Below are positions 23,601 through 34,700 of a stretch of DNA of 64,000 nt, one piece after another. Position 1 is the first letter of the stretch, and each line of letters starts with the position of its first letter. The notes below the pieces were generated by a model. The model was not told the DNA's origin and searched no databases. It saw nothing but the letters and a program-made list of their open reading frames with translations. The DNA is from Linanthus parryae (Eukaryota > Streptophyta > Magnoliopsida > Ericales > Polemoniaceae). A program made the position numbers and the translations under genes. Location of the stretch: NCBI GenBank assembly GCA_023055425.1, contig JALGPY010000003.1, positions 54,731,891 to 54,795,890 on the forward strand. Direction: 5' to 3'.

Positions 23601-25528
23601 CCGCTATGGCCTGGCCATGCCCATGGGCCACGCTGCCATGGTATGCAAAAATGTCCAGTTTTTTCCCTTTTAAAGTTATTTACCTTGTACTTTATTGGAA
23701 TAGAATACCATGGTACTTGACGAAAATGGCGTATAGCATATAGTAATTCCACAGCCATGCCTCCCTTCTGCTTCTCAGAACCAAAAATGTGAATCACCCC
23801 AAGTCACCTACATCCTAGTGGTGCAGCTCGCACTTTCATGGATAAACACTGTAAAGAAAGTGTAATAAAAAATGGAGTGCGAGTTGTGTATTATGGGCTC
23901 ATCTCGTCACCAATTGCTTAAACAATCGGGAGCCTTGTACAAAAAATTTAGACACTCATTGTTCTCTCCGTTGTTGGTCAACGTCTCCACCTTTTTCTTG
24001 AAATGGACTTTTCACAGATTCACCCAATACTTGTGTTTCTTTCTAGTAAATTCATACACAGGGTCCAGTCTCTCAACTTTGTTATTCCAAAGAAAGGCAT
24101 TCTGATTACTCTTCATGTAGAATACATGTCATTAATATTGGTTAATTAATCTAGTTCTTCAGTTCAATTTAGGAATTGAGAAGCCATAAACAGAATTACT
24201 ACTTCTTTCATGCTACTGAGAAAAATTCCTGTTATGATTGAAGTTTTTAAGAACATAGAAGTGCTAGCTCATGTGTTAAAAGCAGTAATAGCCCCTGCAT
24301 CAGGTCTTGAGTTCGAGAACCACCAAGTAATTGTTGGATAGTTTTAGGAGTTCTTGACTTTAAAAAAACAAAAACAAATTGACGTATGTCAATTAAATGA
24401 ATATGCTATACCAGCTCTCTAATGACACTCTCAAATACAAAACTTTTTTAACTTAGCCGCTGCACGCTCTAATGTCTTGCCTGCAGTTCCATTAACTACT
24501 GGTAATCTAATTGCAAATTATTTTGTAGGGCCCACGCCCTGGATTTTTCCCTGAAGAGCAATCACAGAAGAAGGGTGAGTGTCTTAGTTTCTGATATTTG
24601 TAACATCTTTGATTCTGAATTTGATGTGTGGTATGGCTCAATGAAACTTTATCTGCTTATACATCTTGTCTTCTGATGCACTTAAAGAGGGAACGCGTGA
24701 TAATGACTGGAAATGCCCCAAATGTGGAAATGTCAACTTCTCCTTCCGAACAGTTTGTAATATGAGGAAGTGCAATACTCCAAAGCCAGGATCTCAGGTT
24801 CAAGTCACTGTCTTTCCTATATCTGATATAGCTGTTCTAAATTAAGAACTAGATGCATATATCATTTGCCTTTCAACTTCTAAATATGTGTCGTGAGTAT
24901 AGACCTCTTAGTTATGAATCCTACTGTTCCATACTATTGGCATAGGAGATATCCGCTTTTTGTTTCATATAATCACGTTGATCTAACTTATGCTCCACTA
25001 ATTTGCAGGTTGTGAAGTCTGACAAGAATTCCAGTAAGCCATCCTAATACTTCATTTAAACGGTTGCAATTTCCTTACATGTCTTGACACTTGAATGGCT
25101 CTTCATCTTTCAGAACAAAAGACACCTGATGGGAGCTGGAAATGTGAGAAGTGCAACAACATAAACTACCCTTTTAGGACCAAGTGTAACAGACAGAACT
25201 GCGGGGCTGACAAACCATCTGAGTCCGAGCAGTCCCCTTCCCAGCCAGCTGATGTAGATGATCAGGTCTGTTACAAGCTATGTCCAATCGATGTATCTGT
25301 TTGTTGCATTAATTCATTATTGGTTTTGATTAGAATCCGCGTGTATATTGCAAACTCAAAACTAAATTGGATCCAAAGTTTATCTCTATCTAACAAAAAG
25401 TATTTGGGTAGGACTTGCATTTTCATGTTGTTACTTCACATTATGCATTGCTTTTATGTTAACAAGCTTTAATGTTATTTGCACACCTACTACAGTTATT
25501 GACTCGTAATTGTCTACTGTTCCAGTGA
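19365..25528 (+). CDS. Zinc-finger protein with three RanBP2-type fingers (At1g67325-like)
   Basis: Ten coding exons can be joined with GT-AG junctions and unbroken phase: 19365-19373, 19783-19828, 22699-22814, 23101-23368, 23570-23640, 24529-24574, 24688-24797, 25009-25033, 25114-25265, and a last exon starting at 25526 with the stop TGA. The product is 281 residues. RanBP2-type fingers of the form W-C-X2-C ... N ... C-X4-C lie at about residues 24-48 (DDWTCPTCGNVNFSF), 190-215 (DNDWKCPKCGNVNFSF) and 235-262 (SWKCEKCNNINYPF). Between fingers 1 and 2 is a Gly/Ser/Tyr/Met/Pro-rich low-complexity stretch. Order and length match Arabidopsis At1g67325 as I recall it. In this family such fingers usually bind single-stranded RNA, so a nuclear RNA-binding or splicing role is likely but inferred. 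All finger cysteines are present. Confidence 0.9.
19829..22698 (+). other. Long intron 2 of the zinc-finger gene
   Basis: A 2870-bp intron lies inside codon 19, between GATG|gtatgcc and ctctgtag|GAGG. It holds a (TC)n(TA)n microsatellite near 20586-20640 and a run of about 24 T at 21260-21283. Scattered ORFs show no domain. The segment near 20380-20465, with repeated ggacggggac-like words, is GC-rich and unexplained. Confidence 0.8.
20586..20640. repeat. Compound microsatellite (TC)n(TA)n
   Basis: About 12 TC units run directly into about 11 TA units and a short gtatatata tail, within intron 2 of the zinc-finger gene. Confidence 0.9.
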
Positions 25529-26340
25529 GTTCTAGGACATGTTTGAGGGTCGGAATGTCCAGAGTTGTCGTCGTCGGTCCAGCATTGCTCAGTATGGGTG
25601 TCTGAAAGTCAGTTATGTCGTCGTCGTCATATCGCAGAGGTTGTTGAGTTCCATTTTCCTGTCTGTGAAACGTCCAAGATTCATGTATTAAATGGAATTT
25701 GTGGTCTCTTCTATGGATCCTTTATTCGGATGCATTATGTGTCTGCCAAATATGTTTCAGGAAGGTATTGTTACTATTAAGTGTTTGTGTTTTGTAGTAT
25801 GGGATTGTTATCATTGCATTTTATGAGGTCTTGTCTAGCAGTTTGTTAAGAGTTGTCTGAGGGGGATATGTGCTCAAGCAAATGTCCCATCTGAGGTCAA
25901 CAGAGATCTGACTCTCCTAGTTTGCCATTTTGACTCCCTGGTAGTCTGATTTCGCTGGTGTTATGATTGTTTGTCAATCCTTATCGACGTGGAATTAAAG
26001 CGCCCCCTTTGTCTGTCTGATGTTCTCCAATTTCTGCTGCTATCTTTTTGTACAATCCAAGTTACCACTATCACACAAGGCTGCTCTTGAGGTCACACCC
26101 TAATGTGATTTCTGATGGTCAGTTACTAGATAAGTAGATAGCCTCCTCTACGAGGTGTTTTCCTTGCCTTGTTTGTCCTAAGAGATCTAAGGGGCTCTCC
26201 ATTTTCGCCTTCATTAGCTTATTTCAGTGCTATGTCTTCCTATATGCCACTCTTTGTCTGTGGGACTGCTGACACTGGTGGACTGATATGGATCAGTTGT
26301 CAGCTTGCTGTGTAGTGGCTGTTTCGTCATTCTCTTAAAA
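25529..26340 (+). other. 3' UTR and downstream region of the zinc-finger gene
   Basis: The sequence is GT-rich and non-coding. The poly(A) site cannot be placed; aattaaa near 25993 is one weak candidate signal. Short ORFs here do not resemble proteins. Confidence 0.35.
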
Positions 26341-27011
26341 TCCACCAGTCCAATTCCTGCCTGTATCAATGAAGAATGTCATAACTGATGGAAATCTGAG
26401 TTCTTTGACTATAGTTCTAGTCTATCTTAGGTTGTGGGTTTGTTGCCTTGTTCGTTGCTGGTGGTGCCCGAGGTATCTTAGGTTGTGGTTTTGTGGCCTT
26501 GTAGTGACTGGTGTTGGCAAATATCTCTAGACAGGGTTGACTTTGTTCTAGATGCTTCTCTGATGACTGTTTGTACATTAGTGCAACATTGTCTGCTTAG
26601 ACCACTGTTGTGTAGCTGGGTGACTACGGCTGCTATGAGTGGGCACAGACCGGTTTTGGTAAATATTTTGCCCCGACCCAGTAGGTCCGGTTGGAGAATG
26701 TGCTATCTAAGCTCCCTATTTTTGAAACCCCAAACCAAATATATAGACTTGGCCTGGGCTTGGTTGAATGGTTTTGATAAATTTACCAAATTGTATTTCA
26801 TATTTCAACAAGTTATGAGTTTCAAGTTATTTTTTTTTACTTCCTCCGCATCTCTTCTTTCTCATGACAGAGAATTGACACATGGATCAAGAAATGTGTC
26901 TTTCTTATTTTGCCACTGTAATTATTTATTTTTTAGTTCAGCCCACGATAACAATAACAACATTCACAAGGGGGGATCCACAAATACAGATTTGAAATAA
27001 AGATCTAAAAA
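26341..27011. other. Intergenic stretch, nothing recognised
   Basis: A loosely repeated phrase, tatcttaggttgtgg, occurs twice (about 26423 and 26473). The 171-codon ORF at 26485-27000 has no domain, biased composition and no support for expression. Confidence 0.3.
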
Positions 27012-27471
27012 CTAAAAGAATCCACATTTTTTGAATTTAAAAGAAGAGGAAGAAATTGGAGGAGAAGAAAAGGAAGCAGGAGAAGACGGGCTGATGAAGG
27101 AGACAGAGACGGTGAGGACCGCGGAGTCTTCCTCTTCCTCCTCCACTTTCTTCGATCCGGGTTTCTTCCTCTCCCAGTTCTCTCTCTCTGTGTCTTTCTC
27201 TTTCTCTATCTGGCTTCCTCCTCCCCTTCGATTTTTGTTTCTTCCTCTCCTGATTCTCTTTCTTTTTCTCTTCCTACTCCCCCGATCTGTGTTTCTCCCT
27301 CTTGTCTTCCGATTTTCTCTCTCTATCTTGATTTGTGTGCTTGTGGAAGGATTAATTGTATTGAGTGGGTTTGGTAAGATAAGGGTAGAAGAGATTTTTT
27401 TGTGTAAAAAGCATGCCAAAGAAGTGAACGTAGAGAAAAAAAGAAACATCCCAAATAGGAAAACAAGATGA
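27012..27471. repeat. Strand-asymmetric purine/pyrimidine tract
   Basis: The plus strand is purine-rich to about 27115, then strongly pyrimidine-rich (tcttcctc and tctctctc words) to about 27330. ORFs of about 145 codons on both strands are low-complexity and are products of this bias. It could be a transposon leader or an untranslated region; no anchor was found. Confidence 0.5.
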
Positions 27472-27641
27472 TAAGAAGGAACTAAAATACCATGTTAGAA
27501 GCATACTTTTTGGAGTTGAGAACTTTAGATGGAAATGATGGTAACTTGAGACAGATCAATTGAACGAATAAAACTTAATTTGTGGACGGCCTACTTTGTT
27601 ATGATCTGATAATATCTGTAAACGGACTGGTTTTGCCCTAA

Positions 27642-28056
27642 GAGTCCGTTTGGTAATGCTTTTGCTTTCTAGAACGCTGCTTTTCGAATCCAAAAACACT
27701 ATTTTTGTGTTTGGTAAAGTTTTGTTTTTCTGCTTCCTAGAAAGCAACTGCTTCCCCACAGTAGCTTTTGAAAAGCAGGGGAGGGGTTGTTTTCGACCTG
27801 TTTCTTGATTAATTTATCGTGTGACATCATTATCCATTAATAAAGATTAATAATATTTTATTGTAATAGCACTATATATGATATCATATCTGAAATGGTC
27901 GTTTGACATTAACAAAAGGTTTAAAGCATTAATTACAAAACACAAAATATCAAAAGTGTTTTTCAACAGGAGATTTTATACGGAGTTTACCAAAACTTTC
28001 TGTGTAGATTCTCACAGCAGCTTTCTCAGTGCTACCGCCGCAGCATTACTAAACTA
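27642..28056. mobile_element. Small hAT-like non-autonomous DNA element (MITE)
   Basis: About 415 bp with imperfect terminal inverted repeats (left gtttggtaatgct, right on the minus strand gtttagtaatgct). It is flanked by gccctaa at 27635-27641 and 28057-28063, extendable to 8 bp with one mismatch. No coding capacity. Terminal bases differ between ends, so the exact tips are uncertain. Confidence 0.5.
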
Positions 28057-28063
28057 GCCCTAA

Positions 28064-28714
28064 ATGTATTTGCCAACTTTGAAACCATAATAATCAAAAC
28101 TAATTTTGGTTGACGATTCTGTTACTTACGTATCAATGGATTCTGGTTTGGGATTGGTCTGTGAGCGGCCCGTTCCGGCAAGTCTCGCTCACCCCAAACG
28201 GTTGCAATCGAAGGAACAGCATCTGGTGGTTGAGTGGTGGGTGTGAGCTACTATCATATATATATGGCAAATATCAATTTCTACTTTCTAAGAAATAAAT
28301 TGACAGATCTAAGTTTAATTCGGGTCTTGTTAGGTTTCATGGCACGATTCATTTCAAATCCCGACTGCTTGGTCAGTGTCAATGGGAGTGATAGGTTGAG
28401 CGAAACAAGCCTGTACCCAGCAATGAGACATAATATATCATTTCAAGACTACCTAATTAGCGCACCATTGTTTGTGTTTTAGCATTCGCTGCTCTTGCTT
28501 TAGCGGTAGTCTTAGAGAGTACCTGGAGTATGTTCACTAAGGGCTGCCTGCATAGGCTAGGCATCATCTCATTTTAACTTCAATCTTTTTTTTTTTTTTT
28601 AGAAATCACTATTCATGTTTCCTCCAGAATTGCGAAGTGCTCCGGACACACGAGCTTGGACACTTCAGTGCCCTCAAAATTGCCACAGGGACATTTCAAA
28701 TACTCGATGCGTAT
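28064..28714. other. Intergenic stretch, nothing recognised
   Basis: No domain-bearing ORF was found. A run of about 14 T lies near 28587. Confidence 0.3.
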
Positions 28715-28902
28715 CACACTAATAATTTACTTAACCTGTTGGAAATCACACAAACAAATACATGAACAATTCCTTATCTAGTGCCTCAGAGTCCCTGTCC
28801 CACTGCCTCACACTAATAATTTACTTAACCTGTTGGAAATCACACAAACAAATACATGAACAATTCGTCAAGGAGATCCCTTATCCCCTTTCTTATTCAT
28901 CA
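28715..28902. repeat. 94-bp tandem duplication interrupted by a LINE
   Basis: Unit 1 spans 28715-28808. Unit 2 starts at 28809, is broken at 28866 by the LINE insertion, and resumes after the LINE, ending at 31081. The units start cacactaataatttac and end cagagtccctgtcccactgcct. They appear identical by eye. Confidence 0.85.
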
Positions 28903-30995
28903 TTGTTCAACAAGCTTTCTTAAGCCTCCTCAACTTCCTCTCGAATGACAAAGCCATGGAAGGAATTGCTATTGGAAAAACAGCGCCTGCTCTCAATCAC
29001 TTATTATTTGCGGATGATACTTATATCTTCCAAAAATTTTCGCTCGAGCACGCTTGGAATCTTAAATGGGCCCTCGACACTTTCTGCGATCAATCAGGTC
29101 AGCGTATTAATTTACAAAAATCAGATATTTTTGTCAGTCCTAATATGCCCGAAAGCGATGCCAGCAATCTAAGTACCGTTCTAGGTATTAAATTGGTCTC
29201 AAAACCTGGAAAATACCTAGGTAGTGTCATGGACTTCTCTTTGCCCAAAGCTGAAATTTTCAAAGGAATTCTCAAACGTTTCTTCGATTGTTTAAAAGGA
29301 TGGAAGATTCACTGTTTGTCCTTTGCTGGTAAATGTACCCTAGTCAAATCAACGCTTCTGGCCATTCCCACTTACCTCCTATCGGTCTTCAAAGCTCCAG
29401 AATCTTTCTTCAAAAAAATTAAATCTATCATCACCAATTTTCTCTGGTCAAATGGTAGCAACAAAGGAATCAGATGGAGAAAATGGAATATTTTGTGTAA
29501 ACCTTTGTCTGAAGGAGGTTTAGGGTTTCGGGACTTACAAATTCAAAATCAAGCCCTTCTCGCCAAAACAGCAGCTAGAATACTGACATGCCCGGAAGCT
29601 CTGGTCTCCAAAATTCTGCTAGCCAAATACTCCTCCCCAAACACATTCTTGGAGACGAAAACTAAAAACAATATTTCCTGGGGTTGGCGGAGTGTGCTGT
29701 GGGGTAAAGAATTACTTCAAAAAGAGATGCGCTGGACAGTTGGCAATGGCAGGACCATTGATCCCTTCAGAGATAAATGGATTCCAAACTCCAACAACTG
29801 TCTGCCAGAAATTTACCAGGATTTTTACCCAGATTTACGAGTCAAAGATTTCTTTGATCGCAGCAACAACTCTTGGAACGAAAGCCTCCTGTTGCAATTT
29901 TATGGGAATGAAATGTCGGCAGAAATACAGAAAATTTGCATTCCTCACACAAATCAAGAAGACAAACTTATCTGGCCCCACAACAGCTCCGGAGAATACT
30001 CAGTCAAATCAGGTTATCTTTCAATTATCAAGAGAGACACGGATTCACATCCTTACATGAATGAATCAGCTCTCTCTTTATGGAAAAAAATCAGAAACCT
30101 CAAGATAGGCCCAAAACTCACAGCTTTCTATTGGAAATTACTATCCAAAGCCCTCCCAGTCCTCAAAATTCTTCAAGATCGAAAGTGCCCCGTCAACAGT
30201 AATTTCTGCCCCAGATGCAATTTGGAACCAGAAACTCTCTATCACTGTTTCTTCAACTGTCCAACATCCAAAGAAATTTGGAGAAGATGCTCTCTTGCTC
30301 TGACAACATCAATAGGCCAGTCGCAACCCTTCACTATGCATATCTTAACTGTCTTCACAACGCTCACAACAGAAGAAGATCGAATTTATTTCCTTCTCAC
30401 ACTGCGACATATTTGGTTATTTCGAAACGAGGCGGTAATGAAGTCAAATTTCATTGCTATTGAAACCTCGTTAATAACTTTGGGTCAAATGGTGGAAAAT
30501 TTCAAGAACCAGCATCAAAAAACAGCTTCAAGAAACACGCACAGTGATGATCAAAAGAATCAGGCGGACGCACACACAAAATGGATCGCTGGAAATCAGA
30601 ACGGAACAAAGATTATTTTCATGGTGGATGCAGCTTGGCACCCAAACGGCAAGGCGGCGGCTGCCTGGATGAAAGAGGCTGATTCGGTGGAAAACCATTA
30701 TGTCAGTTTCTTGGCCTCCTCCCCTTTGCAAGCGGAAGCAATGGGTATTTCGAAAGCTCTCAGATGGCTACTTTCTCACGGGTTCAAAAATGTCGAACTC
30801 AAGACAGATTCACTTCAAATGGTCCAGAATCTTAATGCGTCCAGACGAGATTTCAACGTCATCACAATTGCAGAAGACATAAAATCAGATGCGAATCTTT
30901 TTGATTTCCTCTCTGTGACTTTTGTTAAGCGCAATTGTATTAGCAGAATCCATGATCTCCTCAAACAGAGGAATCAATCTTGTAATATCTCGTAA
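28866..30995 (+). CDS. 5'-truncated L1-type LINE ORF2: RT C-terminus, zinc-binding linker, RNase H
   Basis: An open frame of about 709 codons, without its own true start, opens at CGT 28866 and ends TAA 30993-30995; the first internal Met is at 28956. It begins in the reverse transcriptase block RQGDPLSPFLFIIVQQ, followed by the active site LLFADDTYIF at about 29000. The thumb region and EGGLGFRDL (about 29510) follow. A zinc-binding zf-RVT segment sits near 30080-30280, with CPRCNLEPETLYHCFFNCP. RNase H runs from about 30617 (FMVDAAWHPNG, QAEAMGISKAL, LKTDSLQMV), keeping the D, E and D expected of the catalytic set. Endonuclease and RT N-terminus are missing, so the copy cannot move by itself. 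No stop or frameshift breaks the rest, which suggests recent insertion. Confidence 0.9.
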   Translation, partial: RQGDPLSPFLFIIVQQAFLSLLNFLSNDKAMEGIAIGKTAPALNHLLFADDTYIFQKFSLEHAWNLKWALDTFCDQSGQRINLQKSDIFVSPNMPESDASNLSTVLGIKLVSKPGKYLGSVMDFSLPKAEIFKGILKRFFDCLKGWKIHCLSFAGKCTLVKSTLLAIPTYLLSVFKAPESFFKKIKSIITNFLWSNGSNKGIRWRKWNILCKPLSEGGLGFRDLQIQNQALLAKTAARILTCPEALVSKILLAKYSSPNTFLETKTKNNISWGWRSVLWGKELLQKEMRWTVGNGRTIDPFRDKWIPNSNNCLPEIYQDFYPDLRVKDFFDRSNNSWNESLLLQFYGNEMSAEIQKICIPHTNQEDKLIWPHNSSGEYSVKSGYLSIIKRDTDSHPYMNESALSLWKKIRNLKIGPKLTAFYWKLLSKALPVLKILQDRKCPVNSNFCPRCNLEPETLYHCFFNCPTSKEIWRRCSLALTTSIGQSQPFTMHILTVFTTLTTEEDRIYFLLTLRHIWLFRNEAVMKSNFIAIETSLITLGQMVENFKNQHQKTASRNTHSDDQKNQADAHTKWIAGNQNGTKIIFMVDAAWHPNGKAAAAWMKEADSVENHYVSFLASSPLQAEAMGISKALRWLLSHGFKNVELKTDSLQMVQNLNASRRDFNVITIAEDIKSDANLFDFLSVTFVKRNCISRIHDLLKQRNQSCNIS

Positions 30996-31031
30996 TCAAT
31001 GAATTTATCTTTCTCAAAAAAAAAAAAAAAA
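28867..31031 (+). mobile_element. 5'-truncated LINE insertion with poly(A) tail and 16-bp target duplication
   Basis: The insertion starts abruptly at 28867 and ends in a run of 16 A (31016-31031). The direct repeat aatacatgaacaattc flanks it at 28851-28866 and 31030-31045, the right copy overlapping the last As. This is the signature of target-primed reverse transcription. It lies between the two convergent host genes. Confidence 0.92.
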
Positions 31032-31081
31032 TACATGAACAATTCCTTATCTAGTGCCTCAGAGTCCCTGTCCCACTGCCT

Positions 31082-31738
31082 AACGAGTGAACATGCTCTT
31101 ATCAGTAGTAGATACACTCCTTGAATTATTCATGTTATCATCCATTTGAGGCAACATAGAGAGCAAGGTGGCGGACAATTCATCTTCTATGACATCAAGA
31201 TAAGGAAATACTAGTCGATGAATAAAATGCAGAAAATAAGTCTCATAACCCATAGAGTGTGTTCACCGGGAATTCCTCAGTCGAAACTTCACTTAGTTGT
31301 CGCCAATGTTGGAAACAGCGAGCAATAAACTTGAAAGCTACAACAGACGAAAGCATATTTCCGTGCACCAGATAGGCAAGCTAGGCATGTCACTGCCCTT
31401 TGAGCCTCAGGTCAGGAAGCTAACATAAGATGAAAAGTAAAAGAAGAAGAACAGGGACATAAAAATGAGAAGGGGCAGGCAAGCAATCTCTGATCACAAT
31501 TTCCCATTACCTACAACTTTGTTCATCAGCTAATATAGCCTTCTTATAAATAAAATCCTACCCAGACAGACTTCTCTACTGTTCCTAAAGATAAGTTAAA
31601 ATCATTCAATTGTTTGACCTACCACACTGGTTCATTTCCATTATGAAAACCACTGAAAGTGAACATAATTATCATATCTTCTTAAGTTTGCACCTGGGAC
31701 CTGATGAGTAAAGAAACAACTAGATACCATACCCAGGA
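31082..31738 (-). other. 3' flank and probable 3' UTR of the SPL gene
   Basis: A non-coding stretch downstream of the SPL stop on the minus strand. No clear poly(A) signal was placed. Confidence 0.35.
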
Positions 31739-34700
31739 CTAGAAAAAGACGCCGTTGTGGTTATATGCTGCTGCTGGTGTCTTGAAGAGCTGGATTTCCT
31801 GGTAGTGGCCGCCATTGTCAGTAGTGGCTGAGGTGGACAGACGGCGGAGATCAGTTGAGTTGTTCTCAGCTTGCCAGTTGTGCGGTGAAATCAGTGGCAG
31901 ACCTTGTGGGACTCTATGATGCATCAGTGGCTGAGGCATGTGGATGAGGTTGTTGGCGGCAGCGACATTAGCTGGTTCGGAACCCCAAGAATCAGTTGAC
32001 AGAAGAGAGAGAGCACGATGAACATCATGTGCTGCATCGAAGCTCGAAGAGAGCATAGGTTCCTTCAGACCTGCTGCAAATACAGTTTATTATTATCACC
32101 AACATTTCAATAAACAGACTTGACATTTTGGCAATGAAGTTGACAAGGATAAAGCAAGGAATATGAGACGGAAGAAATGTTGGAAAAATCCAAAGTCCTT
32201 ATGATCACGAAGAATCAATCACCTAATATTTCAGTTGACACTTGAAACACAAAACTAACACTATGGCCATATTTAGCTATCTAAAAAGCTACCCAGTTTC
32301 TTCGTTAAGCTTCTTTCCTAGCAGTAAAACAAGATGTAAGAGCATGCCTAACATCTTTGACGAACAAGCCCGCATCTTTATCAATGTACATATATATAGG
32401 GATAGTTTTTTTTTAGGTAAATATATATAGGGATAGTTTGGATGTACTGTTTTTTTTAGCTTCTTGTAGAAATAAAACTAGACACAAAAACCCAAAAAGA
32501 CGTGCATGTCGAATTTTAATCTATTTTGTTTAAATTGGTCGTTTTAATTTAGTCCCGTTAGTTACACTGTTTTTCAAATCCGATTAAAATCTGTTTTGAA
32601 GCAATAATCTGCAGATTATTTAATCTCCAATTTTGCAGATTCTCTCTGCCGATTTTAATCTCATACCAAACATCTTTAGAATTTTTAACTATTTTAGATT
32701 TTCAGCCCGCATATTTTCTCCAATTTTTTTCAGCTGATTATTTAGATTTCAGTTGGTACCAAACATGCCCCCCACTGCAAAAAAAAAAAAAAAAAAAAAA
32801 AAAAAACATCTTGGTTTTTAGTTGACAAAAAAACTAAGAACCAACTTATCCAAACAGCCTCATTGTTGAAAAAGGCTTTACACGTAAGAACCACAACACC
32901 AGAAGGTTTGTCCGAGTTATTCCTCTTCTCCTAGGTACCATCTTAATATTCATATGTCTATTACAGTTATCCTATATCATAGCTACGTAAAACCAAAACC
33001 AAAACCAATATATGTCTGTTGGTCACTTGTGTCAATTTTTAATGTACAGCTGAAATGCTGAACAGGAAACCAGAGACCACTTTTTGAAGTAGAACCTTTA
33101 GCAGTTACTCAGATCAGACGGATCAAACCCAAGACATTAACTCCCCCAAACAACACCAGGTGCTGGGAAAGTAGTATAGACTTTTGGGCAGTTTCCAACA
33201 ATGGTTCTTAACTTCTTATATACTATTCTCATTCTCTTCGAGCAGCCAAATCACATTCGTAAAATTAAAATTAATCGAGTCAAGAAACCAGCTTAATCAT
33301 TCTACGGGTACCATCTCAAATTCTCAATAGATATAGAAAAATAAGAAGCCGTCAAAAGGGTGAAGTCCTGGAAGCAATACATACCTTGAGTGAATAACTC
33401 AGTTTTGGTTGCCTTCAATGGCAAGAGCCTATTGAAATTCTGACCAGGTGTGTAGAAGGCATGCATCATATCGGCGCCTGACACTTGTAGCTGAGCGGTT
33501 CCATCATCAATTTTCTCAGATTTGAGAGGAGACCCTTCTGTTATTGTGAACTTGGAGCTGCACGTGGTTTCCCACATAGGACTCACAGATGACCTAGAGT
33601 GCACAAGAGAGCCATTGTTCAAAACAAAACTCATTTGTTGCCTTCCATCTGCGCATAAGAACAACAATACAGGATCAATGATAACAGTACAACAGAGTGC
33701 ACAAAATAGATCTTCAGGATAACACTAAAAGCAAATTTCTTAGACTATGTAAGAAACATATGGAAGTGAGAAGGATTTAGTACTCCAAGCAGTGGGGAAA
33801 TTCTCGGAGAGGAACTTCATATTGCTGATGTGAGATACCTTTAATGTGCGCATGAGGTAGCAATAGTGCAAATGTTGATCCCAGATAAACAACGGAATGA
33901 GAATCAAATTGGGATGTCATTTTGGACTTTAAACAGCTTTGAAGAATCCTTTTACCAACATCCCTTGAGATGGTATTTTGTAACTAAGTAATTATGCTAC
34001 TTTAGCCACTACTGAGGATAAGTGTCATGTCGTACTCTCAAGCTATATAGAAGTATCCAAATGCGTTTGGCTTTTTAGAACTGCTGTTTACCAAAACTAC
34101 AGCGAATGAAAGGAATTAACTTTACTTTTAAAATAATATCCATACCTAAGAAGGAAGCAGACAGCCTTGCTGGATTAAACTGGTGCGCCTGAGGTTGTGG
34201 CTTGCGGCGTCGGGCATTGTGGTCATTGAGGCGCCTACGGCAGCTTTTCTTCTTCTCATCAAACTCTGACAAACTGTGGAACCTGCATATAGTTGAAACA
34301 AGCTGCTGATGTCAAAATCAGTTGTTTTAGGCAGAGCAGATTGCTTCAAAATTAACCATTTTCTCTAACAATGTAAGCACCAGTTTCCTAATCGAGCATT
34401 CATTACCAGATAACATCAACACACACAAACAACTAATCATCTAGCCAATGTAGGTGAAGGGACCAAACATATCTATACTCTTAACATATTGTAAAAAGTT
34501 TACCTGCTACACTGTTGGCAAAACCGGCGTTCTAGACCATTGATAATCACTTTGGGGGATTTGGAATGACTTTCACAAACTCGGTGCTTGCGATGATATT
34601 CCTTGGATGACGAAAGGTCAAGGTTGCAGCCTTCAACTTGACAGCGAGCAGAATTTGTACTCTGACAAGATGACTTGCTTTTCTTTGTGGTAGTAACAGC

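Noticed and set aside
26485..27000. 171-codon ORF downstream of the zinc-finger gene
   Set aside because: No recognisable domain, mixed composition, and no splice or start context.
27012..27471. ORFs of about 145 codons on both strands
   Set aside because: The products are runs of charged or Ser/Phe/Leu residues forced by a purine/pyrimidine-biased tract.
28956..30995. Treating the 679-codon ORF as a host gene
   Set aside because: It has RT, zinc-binding and RNase H blocks, a poly(A) tail and target duplication, so it is a LINE.
32430..32780. MITE in SPL intron 3
   Set aside because: The ends are only loosely similar and no flanking duplication was found, so it is kept as a remark and not called an element.
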